Assembly: GCF_011603975.1 (NCBI RefSeq) | Contig: NZ_JAANNB010000007.1 | Span: 1 to 43,990, forward strand | Origin: Cellulomonas sp. IC4_254 | GTDB lineage: Bacteria; Actinomycetota; Actinomycetes; Actinomycetales; Cellulomonadaceae | Direction: 5' to 3' | Length of the DNA stretch: 43,990 nt | Program-made: the position numbers and the translations under genes | Notes under the pieces: generated by a model | What the model was told of the DNA's origin: nothing | Seen by the model: the letters and a program-made list of their open reading frames with translations, nothing else | The model's database searches: none | In this document: positions 23,496-29,874 of the stretch, one piece after another | How positions within the stretch are numbered: the first letter of the stretch is position 1 | How the letters are laid out: every line of letters begins with the position of its first letter

Positions 23496-24763
23496 CGGAC
23501 GGCCCCCGCTCGGGGCGCCTCGGGCGTCGCGCCGGCGATCCCACCCGCGCCGTCCAGCGGGAGCACCGCGCGCACCCGCCAGCGGTCGCCCTCGGGGCCG
23601 GCGGTGACGTCGCCGCCGAGCGAGCGCGCGCGCTCGCGCATGGTGAGCAGCCCGGTCGCCGAGCCGAGCGCGGCCGGTCCCGGCTGCGCCGGCCCGAGCG
23701 CGCTCAGCACCTCGACCTCCAGCGCCGCGTCGTCGGCCGACACCCGGACGTCCACCCGCCCGCCGGCCGCCCCGTGCGCGGCGGCGTTGCGCAGCGCCTC
23801 GCCGGCGATCCGGTACGCCGCCTGGTCGACGACCGCCGGGAGCGGCGGGTGCGGGGGAGCGGACACCCGCACGTCGAGGCCGCGGTCCCGGGCGTCCGCG
23901 ACGAGGTCGGCCAGCCGGTCCAGCCCGGCCGCCGCGCCCGCGGGCGGGTCCCCGCCGCCCCCGCGCAGCACGAGCACCATCGACCGCATCTCGGCGAGCG
24001 ACGCGATCGCCTCGGTCCGGACGGCGCCGAGGGCGGCCCGGTCCCGGTCGGCGTCGGGCGCCCCGGCGAGCGCCGCCTCCGCGTGGATCGCGATCGCCGA
24101 GAGCCGGGACGCGACCACGTCGTGCAGGTCGCGGGCCATCGCGGCGCGCTCCTCGCGGACGGCGGCGTCCCGGTCGAGGTCGGCGATCCGCTCGACGTCG
24201 GCGGCGTGCGCCCGCGCGAGGTCGGCCTGCCGCCGCTCGAGCGCCGCGCGCCGCGCCTCGAACGCGGCCGACTCGGTCCGGCTGCGCACGTCCGCCGCCC
24301 ACCAGAGCGGCGTGACCAGCACCGCGGCGGCGAGCAGCAGCGCCTGGGCGGCGTCGCGGAGGTCGCCTCCGAGGACGCCGCCCGCCACCGCCGCCGCGGC
24401 CGTGAGCACGGCGACCGCGGCCACGAGCCCCCCGCGGCCCCGCGCCGGCAGGTGCACCCCGGCCGAGTACAGCGCGTCCCACAGCACCAGCAGCAGGCCC
24501 ACGGAGCCTCCGACCGCCAGGCTGCCGGCGAACGCCGCCGTCGCGACCAGCAGGACCACCAGCGGGTGCCGGCGCTTGGCGGCGAGCGCCGCGCACCCCA
24601 CCAGCAGCAGCCCCGCGTGCAGGGCGTCGGCGCCCGGGCCGTCGGCGGCCGGGGCGGTGCTGGTCACCCCGAGGCCGAGCAGCAGCAGCCCGACCCCCAG
24701 GTACACCAGGGCGACGCCGCGGTCGTCGAGCCGCGGCCACCGGGCGGGTCGGCGCAGGGGCAT
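23492..24763 (-). CDS. DesK/NarX-type sensor histidine kinase
   Basis: A 423-residue membrane kinase. The N-terminal 150 residues hold five or six hydrophobic helices without a large extracytoplasmic domain, so it probably senses within the membrane. A short coiled coil leads to the HisKA_3 dimerisation domain with His214 in MARDLHDVVASRLSA. The HATPase domain has the N-box EALRNAAAHG and a late TGLLTMRERARSLGG. This is the usual partner of a NarL-type regulator, and the GTGA overlap with that gene confirms it. The ATG 24761-24763 begins just before the first helix. The stimulus is unknown; cell-envelope stress is common for this architecture. Confidence 0.94.
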   Translation of the reverse strand: MPLRRPARWPRLDDRGVALVYLGVGLLLLGLGVTSTAPAADGPGADALHAGLLLVGCAALAAKRRHPLVVLLVATAAFAGSLAVGGSVGLLLVLWDALYSAGVHLPARGRGGLVAAVAVLTAAAAVAGGVLGGDLRDAAQALLLAAAVLVTPLWWAADVRSRTESAAFEARRAALERRQADLARAHAADVERIADLDRDAAVREERAAMARDLHDVVASRLSAIAIHAEAALAGAPDADRDRAALGAVRTEAIASLAEMRSMVLVLRGGGGDPPAGAAAGLDRLADLVADARDRGLDVRVSAPPHPPLPAVVDQAAYRIAGEALRNAAAHGAAGGRVDVRVSADDAALEVEVLSALGPAQPGPAALGSATGLLTMRERARSLGGDVTAGPEGDRWRVRAVLPLDGAGGIAGATPEAPRAGAVR

Positions 24764-24880
24764 GCCACCATCCCAGCACGGGCGTCCTGCGGGCGGGTCC
24801 TCCGAACGGACGACGGCACGCGACGGGATCGTGCGGACGGCCGACGACCGCGCGCGGGCCGCGCGGCGAGGCTGCCACCC

Positions 24881-25501
24881 ATGGACGCCCTGAGCGAGAA
24901 CCCCGTCGCCCTGCTCGTCGTCGCCTGCGAGGTCGCCTTCTGGGTGTTCCTCGCCGCGGCCGTCGTCGCCCGCTACGTGCTCCGCCGCCGGCGGCTGTCG
25001 ACGGTGCTGCTGCTGTGCGAGCCGCTGCTCGAGGTCGTGCTGCTCGTCGCGACCGTCGGCGACCTGCTCCGGGGCAGCGAGGCCACCTGGACCCACGGGC
25101 TCGCGGCGCTCTACCTCGGCTTCACGGTGGCGTTCGGGAGGCGGACGGTGCACGCGGTCGACGGGTGGGTGGCGCACCGGTTCTTCGGCGGGCCCGAGCC
25201 GGTGCGGCCGCCGAAGCACGGGCCGGTGCGGGTCCGGTACGAGTGGGCGCTCTGGCTGCGGGTGCTGCTGGCCTGGGCGGTCGCGTGGGTGGTGCTCGGC
25301 GTGCTGCTCCTGGTGGCGTCCGGTGCGGGGGACGCGGCGGCGCAGCAGCGCGAGGTGCTGCTCGGCTGGGGCGCGCGCGCCACGGTGGTGCTGGTCGGGT
25401 GGCTGGTGTTCGGCCCGGTGTGGGAGACGCTGACGCCCGCGCGGCGCGAGGAGGAGCCCCGCGCGGGCGCCGCCGGTCAGCCCGCGAAGATCCGGCGGTA
25501 G
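24881..25501 (+). CDS. Integral membrane protein of unknown function
   Basis: A 206-residue protein with about five hydrophobic segments: residues 8-30, 40-57, 67-85, 122-148 and 165-182. A cytoplasmic Pro/Arg/His-rich loop lies between the third and fourth (FGGPEPVRPPKHGPVR). The tail is charged. I do not recognise the family; similar proteins occur in actinobacteria as putative membrane proteins. It is divergent from the sensor kinase gene, with 117 bases between the starts. Its last 25 bases overlap the 3' end of the GH2 gene on the other strand. No ribosome binding site stands out. Confidence 0.75.
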   Translation: MDALSENPVALLVVACEVAFWVFLAAAVVARYVLRRRRLSTVLLLCEPLLEVVLLVATVGDLLRGSEATWTHGLAALYLGFTVAFGRRTVHAVDGWVAHRFFGGPEPVRPPKHGPVRVRYEWALWLRVLLAWAVAWVVLGVLLLVASGAGDAAAQQREVLLGWGARATVVLVGWLVFGPVWETLTPARREEEPRAGAAGQPAKIRR

Positions 25502-27297
25502 GTCTCCGGCGGCAGCTTCGGGTTCCGGTGCTCGTCGCACAGGCCGTTGGTCTCCAGGCCGGTGTCGGTGAGCTGGGTGTAGCAGTAGCCCTGCAGCACG
25601 GTCGACGCCCGGACCGCGCCGACGATGTCCGCCAGCCGCGCCTCCAGGTCGTCCGCCGACCGCGCCTCGGAGTAGCCCCAGGACCCCTCGGGGGCGTCGG
25701 GTGCGTAGGACACGCCGCCGAACTCCGTCAGCAGCACCGGGACCGTCCCCGGTGCGGGCGCGGGCCCGCCGACCCACATCCGCCGCCCCGCCGGCCCGAC
25801 CTCGTCGAGGGTCGCCGCGACCGCCGCCGCGTCGGCGTACCGCGGGCCGAGCACGGCGCCGGTGTCGGCGTAGTCGTGCACGGTCAGCAGGTCCGACGTC
25901 GTGTGCTCCCAGCCGTCGTTGGAGATGACCGGGCGCGTCGGGTCGAGCGCGCGGGTCAGGTCGGTGAGCGCCCGGGTGTACGCCTGCTGCGCGGGGTCGT
26001 GCGCGACGTGCTGCACGCCCCACGACTCGTTGAACGGCACCCACGCGATGATCGACGGGTGCGAGACGTCGCGGCGCACGAGGTCGAGCCACTCGCGGGT
26101 CAGCTGGGCGACGGCCTCGTCGCTGAACCGGTAGGCGCCGGCCGTCTCGGACCACACCGCCAGGCCGAGCACGTCGCACCAGTACAGGTAGCGGGGGTCC
26201 TCGACCTTCTGGTGCACCCGGACGGCGTTGAAGCCGAGGTCCTTGGTGAGCTGCACCTCGGCGCGAAGCGCGTCCGGGCTGGGCGGGGTCAGGTGCGACT
26301 CGGGCCAGTAGCCCTGCTCCAGCACGGACCGCAGGAAGAACGGCCGGTCGTTGAGCAGGAGCGTCCCGCCCTGCACCGCGACCGAGCGCAACCCGCAGTA
26401 CGACTCCAGGCGGTCGAGCTCGGTGCCGTCCGCGGCCAGCAGCACGACCTCGGCGTCGAGGAGCACCGGGCTGTCCGGCGACCAGAGCAGCCGCTCGTAC
26501 AGCTGGCCGTTGGCCTGCCGGGGGATCGCGACGCTCAGGTCCGCGACGGACCCCTCGACCGGGACCTCGGCGGCGCCCAGGTCCTCGCCGGCGCGGGTCA
26601 GCCGCACCCGGACCCGGGTGCCCGCCGGGGCGGTCGCGCGGAGCCGGACCTGGGCGGTCACCCGGCCGCCCGGGACGTCGGGGCGCCAGGCGACGTCCGC
26701 CACCGCCGTCGCCGGCACGCGCTCCAGCCAGACGGTGCGCCAGATGCCGGAGGTCCGGTGGTACCAGATCGCGTGCTGCTCGGGCTGCCAGTCCTGCTTG
26801 CCGCGCGGCTGCTCGACGTCGGTGCGGTCGTCGGTCGCGCGCACGACGACGACGTGCGCGTCCGCGGCGACGTCGGGGTCCAGCAGGTCGGTGACGTCGA
26901 CGGTGAACGGCGTCTGGCCGCCCTCGTGCCGCACGGCGTGCTGGCCGTCGACCCACACGTCGGCCTCGTGGTCGACGGCGCCGAGGTGCAGCAGCAGCCG
27001 GTCGGCCCCCGGGCCCGCGCCCAGGTCGGCCGGGACCTCGAACGACCGCCGGTACCACAGCGCCGCGTGGTCGCCGTGGTCGCCGATCCCCGAGGCGGTG
27101 GACTCCGGCGGGAACGGGACGACGACCTCGCGGTCGAACCGCGCGGCTGCACCGACGGCGTGCCAGCGCTCGCGGAGGCCCGCGTCGGCGTCGTCGAACG
27201 CGAAGGCCCACGGGCCGTCGAGCGACCACCACCGGTCCGGGCGGACCAGCTGGGGGCGGGGGTGCAGGCCGCGGTCGGCTGCGGACGTCGTCGTCAT
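25477..27297 (-). CDS. GH2 glycosidase (beta-galactosidase/glucuronidase-like)
   Basis: A 606-residue enzyme with the standard GH2 order: jelly-roll sugar-binding domain (about residues 15-185), Ig-like middle domain (about 190-290) and TIM barrel. The acid/base is Glu424 in IIAWVPFNESWGV, and the nucleophile is Glu525 in VPVLLTEFGGVS. It lacks a signal peptide, so it acts on imported oligosaccharides. Which sugar is removed cannot be set from sequence; the short length without C-terminal domains is closer to beta-glucuronidase-like GH2 than to LacZ. The ATG 27295-27297 is taken; a longer open frame to 27360 would place the start within the operator. The operator and LacI gene upstream suggest sugar induction. 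Confidence 0.93.
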   Translation of the reverse strand: MTTTSAADRGLHPRPQLVRPDRWWSLDGPWAFAFDDADAGLRERWHAVGAAARFDREVVVPFPPESTASGIGDHGDHAALWYRRSFEVPADLGAGPGADRLLLHLGAVDHEADVWVDGQHAVRHEGGQTPFTVDVTDLLDPDVAADAHVVVVRATDDRTDVEQPRGKQDWQPEQHAIWYHRTSGIWRTVWLERVPATAVADVAWRPDVPGGRVTAQVRLRATAPAGTRVRVRLTRAGEDLGAAEVPVEGSVADLSVAIPRQANGQLYERLLWSPDSPVLLDAEVVLLAADGTELDRLESYCGLRSVAVQGGTLLLNDRPFFLRSVLEQGYWPESHLTPPSPDALRAEVQLTKDLGFNAVRVHQKVEDPRYLYWCDVLGLAVWSETAGAYRFSDEAVAQLTREWLDLVRRDVSHPSIIAWVPFNESWGVQHVAHDPAQQAYTRALTDLTRALDPTRPVISNDGWEHTTSDLLTVHDYADTGAVLGPRYADAAAVAATLDEVGPAGRRMWVGGPAPAPGTVPVLLTEFGGVSYAPDAPEGSWGYSEARSADDLEARLADIVGAVRASTVLQGYCYTQLTDTGLETNGLCDEHRNPKLPPETYRRIFAG

Positions 27298-27346
27298 GGC
27301 GGTCCTTCGTTCGGCGGGAGGGCTGGCCGGGTCGCGCACCGCCATG

Positions 27347-27360
27347 TTGCCACGTGGCAA
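27347..27360. promoter_or_regulatory. Perfect LacI-type operator
   Basis: TTGCCACGTGGCAA is a 14-base perfect palindrome with a central CG step, the hallmark of LacI-family sites. It lies 50 bases before the GH2 ATG and 75 bases after the stop of the LacI gene on the same strand, so the neighbouring LacI protein is the likely ligand. Confidence 0.8.
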
Positions 27361-27434
27361 AGCCCGCCGTCACGCCGCGCCGCGAGCGTGTCGGGGCAGC
27401 GTGCCGGGGCGGCGGGCGGGGGCGCGTGTGGCCG

Positions 27435-28463
27435 TCAGGAGACGGCGGTGGACTCCCGGCCGACGACCGCGTGCGGCACCGTCACGTCCTGCGCCGGCCC
27501 GGCCGCGTCGGCGAGCTGCACCCGCGTGACCAGCCGGCCGACGGCCGCCCGGGCGATCGCGTCCCGGTCGGGTCGCACCGAGGACAGCGACGGCGTGGCG
27601 AACCGGGCCTCCTCGACGTCGTCGAACCCCATGAGCGCGACGTCCTCGGGCACCCGGACGCCGCGGGTGAGGCACGCGCGCAGCGCGCCGGCCGCGAGGA
27701 CGTCGGTGAAGCAGAACACCGCGTCGGGGCGGGGGTCGGCGTCCAGCAGCGCCGACATGGCGTCGAACCCCCAGGACCGCTCGTAGGCGTCGACGTACCG
27801 CATGAGCCGCGGGTCGGCGGCCAGCCCGGCGTCCTCGAGCGCGAGCCGGTAGCCCGCCTCCCGCTGCCGGCCGGTGCGCGCGGCCGGCCCCGGCTCGAGC
27901 CCGATCGCGGCGATCCGCCGCCGGCCCGACGCCACCAGGTGCGCCGTCGCGTCGCGGGCCGCGGCGACGTTGTCGATGTGCACGTGGTCGAACGACGTCG
28001 GCGCCGTCCGCTCGCCGAGCAGCACCACCGGCCGGTCCGGGTCCGCCGCGGCCAGGTCGTCCGGGGTCAGCGCCAGCGGGCTCAGCACCAGGCCGTCGAA
28101 CAGCGCCCCCCGCGGGCCCCGGAGCAGCAGCTCGCGCTCGCGGTCGGGGTCGCCGTCCGTCTGGTCCACGACGACGGTGAACCCGGCGCCCGTCGCCTCG
28201 CGCACCACCGCCCGGGCGAGCTCGGCGAAGTACGGCTGGTCCAGGGCCGGCACGACCAGCCCCAGCAGTCCGGTGCGGCCGGTGCGCAGCGAGCGGGCGG
28301 CGGCGTTCGCGCGGTAGCCGAGCCGGTCGATCACGGACTGCACGTGCGCCCGGGTGCGCGGCGCGACGTGCGGGTACCCGGTGACGACGTTCGACACGGT
28401 GCGCGGGGACACGCCCGCCGCCCGGGCCACCTCCTGCAGCGTCACCGCCGCCCTGCGCGCCAT
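27435..28463 (-). CDS. LacI-family repressor of the GH2 gene
   Basis: A 342-residue repressor. The helix-turn-helix VTLQEVARAAGVSPRTVSNV spans residues 6-28, then the hinge ANAAARSLRTG. The sensor domain has the family landmarks GLLGLVVPALDQPYFAELAR, DGLVLSPL and MGFDDVEEARFATPSLSSV. The ATG 28461-28463 lies 7 bases after TAGGGT, a leaderless start; a longer open frame would precede the promoter. It lies upstream of, and points toward, the GH2 gene, with the operator between them. Although close in type to the LacI at 11898-12908, its HTH recognition residues differ (SPRTVSNV against SVATASKA), consistent with the different operators. Confidence 0.93.
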   Translation of the reverse strand: MARRAAVTLQEVARAAGVSPRTVSNVVTGYPHVAPRTRAHVQSVIDRLGYRANAAARSLRTGRTGLLGLVVPALDQPYFAELARAVVREATGAGFTVVVDQTDGDPDRERELLLRGPRGALFDGLVLSPLALTPDDLAAADPDRPVVLLGERTAPTSFDHVHIDNVAAARDATAHLVASGRRRIAAIGLEPGPAARTGRQREAGYRLALEDAGLAADPRLMRYVDAYERSWGFDAMSALLDADPRPDAVFCFTDVLAAGALRACLTRGVRVPEDVALMGFDDVEEARFATPSLSSVRPDRDAIARAAVGRLVTRVQLADAAGPAQDVTVPHAVVGRESTAVS

Positions 28464-28470
28464 GCGGGGC

Positions 28471-28476
28471 ACCCTA
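28471..28476 (-). promoter_or_regulatory. -10 hexamer TAGGGT for the LacI gene
   Basis: On the minus strand TAGGGT is followed after 7 bases by the ATG, giving a leaderless transcript. The inverted repeat at 28528-28570 lies about 50 bases further upstream. Confidence 0.6.
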
Positions 28477-28527
28477 GCCGGTGCCCTGCAGGCGCCGGCC
28501 CTGCTCTCCGCTCCCCGGTGCCCATGC

Positions 28528-28587
28528 GACACGGCGAGCGCCTACCCACGGGGTAGGCGCTCGCCGTGTCCGGTAGGCGCTCGGCGT
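28528..28587. repeat. Perfect 20-base inverted repeat plus a third direct copy of its core
   Basis: GACACGGCGAGCGCCTACCC (28528-28547) is followed by the loop ACG and its exact reverse complement (28551-28570). The core GTAGGCGCTCGCCGT (28553-28567) recurs as GTAGGCGCTCGGCGT at 28573-28587, 14 of 15 bases alike and exactly 20 bases further on. The block lies between the -10 boxes of divergent genes, where a terminator is not expected, so a multi-site operator is as likely as a hairpin element. Confidence 0.6.
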
Positions 28588-28602
28588 CGCCGGAGGCGTC
28601 GG

Positions 28603-28608
28603 TAGGGT
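28603..28608 (+). promoter_or_regulatory. -10 hexamer TAGGGT for the MFS-regulator operon
   Basis: TAGGGT ends 6 bases before the GTG at 28615. The repeat block 28528-28587 lies over the expected -35 region, so a bound protein there would affect this promoter directly. Confidence 0.6.
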
Positions 28609-28614
28609 GCGGCT

Positions 28615-29874
28615 GTGCCGCCGAGCCCCACGCCGTCCGTCGCCGTCCCGTCGACGGCGGGGCCGGCCGTCGGGACCCCTCGTGCCGCGGCCGCCGCCGC
28701 GCTGCTCGCGCTCGGTGCCGTCGGGGTGGCCCAGGTCGCGACCGCGGCGGTGCTGCCGGCGCTGAGCCGGCAGCTCGGGCTGGCCGACTGGCAGGCCGGG
28801 GCGGTGACGTCGCTGTCCGCCGCGGTGGTGGTCCTGTCGAGCCCGTGGTGGGGGAGGCGCGCGGACCGGCGCGGCCCGCGGCCGGTGCTGCTGGCCGCCG
28901 TGCTGGCCGGGGCGCTCGGTGCGGGGGTCGTCGCCGCGGTGCTCGCGGCCGGCCCGTCGCACGCGGGCTGGGCCTGGCTGCTGCTGCTGCTCGCCCGGGG
29001 TCTGGGGATCGGGGCCGCCGTCGCCGCCGCCGGCCCGGCCGCCCAGGTGGTGCTCGTGGCCCGGTCCCGGACCGAGGCGGAGCGGGTCGGCTGGATCGCC
29101 CGGGCGGGCGCCGTCCGAGGGCTCGCGACCGCCGTCGGTGCCGGGCTCGCGGCCGCGCTCGCCGGGCTGGGCACCGCCGTGCCGGTGCTCGCGACGGTCG
29201 TCCTGCTCGTCGGGGCGGTCGTCGTCGTGCTCGCGTGCGGCCGACGGCTCGGCGGGCTCACCCCGGGCTCGGCCGGCCCCGACGGCCCCGCGCCCGCCCG
29301 GAGGGCCGACCTGCTCGGCGGGCTCGCGGTGCCGGGGGTGCGGGCGGCCGTCGTGGCCTCGGTGGCGGTGTTCCTCGCGCTGGCGCTGGTCCAGGGGAGC
29401 GTGGGCTTCCTGGTGCAGGACCGGTACGACCTCGGCCCGGCGCCGGCGACCGCGCTGACCGGCGGGCTCCTGCTCGTCGCGGGCCTCGGGTCGATGCTGA
29501 CCCAGGGCCTGCTGGTGCCCCGGCTCCGCTGGGCGCCCTGGCGGCTCGTGCGGGTGGGGTCGGCCGTCGCCCTCGCCGCGCTCGCGGTCTACCTCGCGCC
29601 GGTCCCGGTGCCCGTGCTGGTCGCGGTCGCGGCGGTGTTCGGCGCCGCGGTGGGCGGCGCCGCGGCGGGGTGCACGTCGGCCGCGTCGGTCGCCGTCGGC
29701 CCCGGCAGCCAGGGCGACGTCGCCGGCCTCGTGAACGCGGGCAACGCCGCGACGTTCGTGCTCGGGCCGCTGGTCGCGACGTCGGCGTACGGCGTCCTGC
29801 CGGTGCTGCCCGCGGTGCTGGCGGTGGTGGTGGGCGCCGTGGCGCTGGTCGCCGCGGCCCGGAGCGGTCGGTGA
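28615..29874 (+). CDS. MFS transporter coupled to a LuxR-type regulator
   Basis: A 419-residue permease of twelve predicted helices. A low-complexity Pro/Thr/Ala tail of about 22 residues comes first. The motif A-like GRRADRRGPRPVLLA lies after TM2. The second half begins after a hydrophilic stretch (PGSAGPDGPAPARR) and includes LVQGSVGFLVQDRYDLGP. An export role is the usual reading; the substrate is unknown. The GTG follows TAGGGT by 6 bases. The stop overlaps the next start (GTGA at 29871-29874), so this permease and the large LuxR-type regulator are translated together, which ties the regulator to its transport. Codon use matches its neighbours. Confidence 0.9.
   Translation: MPPSPTPSVAVPSTAGPAVGTPRAAAAAALLALGAVGVAQVATAAVLPALSRQLGLADWQAGAVTSLSAAVVVLSSPWWGRRADRRGPRPVLLAAVLAGALGAGVVAAVLAAGPSHAGWAWLLLLLARGLGIGAAVAAAGPAAQVVLVARSRTEAERVGWIARAGAVRGLATAVGAGLAAALAGLGTAVPVLATVVLLVGAVVVVLACGRRLGGLTPGSAGPDGPAPARRADLLGGLAVPGVRAAVVASVAVFLALALVQGSVGFLVQDRYDLGPAPATALTGGLLLVAGLGSMLTQGLLVPRLRWAPWRLVRVGSAVALAALAVYLAPVPVPVLVAVAAVFGAAVGGAAAGCTSAASVAVGPGSQGDVAGLVNAGNAATFVLGPLVATSAYGVLPVLPAVLAVVVGAVALVAAARSGR

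Noticed and set aside
23495-24878. Upstream extension of the response regulator into a 683-codon frame
   Set aside because: It overlaps the histidine kinase in another frame; the receiver domain begins exactly at GTG 23495, which overlaps the kinase stop.
28528-28570. Simple rho-independent terminator
   Set aside because: It lies between two divergent starts with no gene ending there, and a third copy of the core follows.
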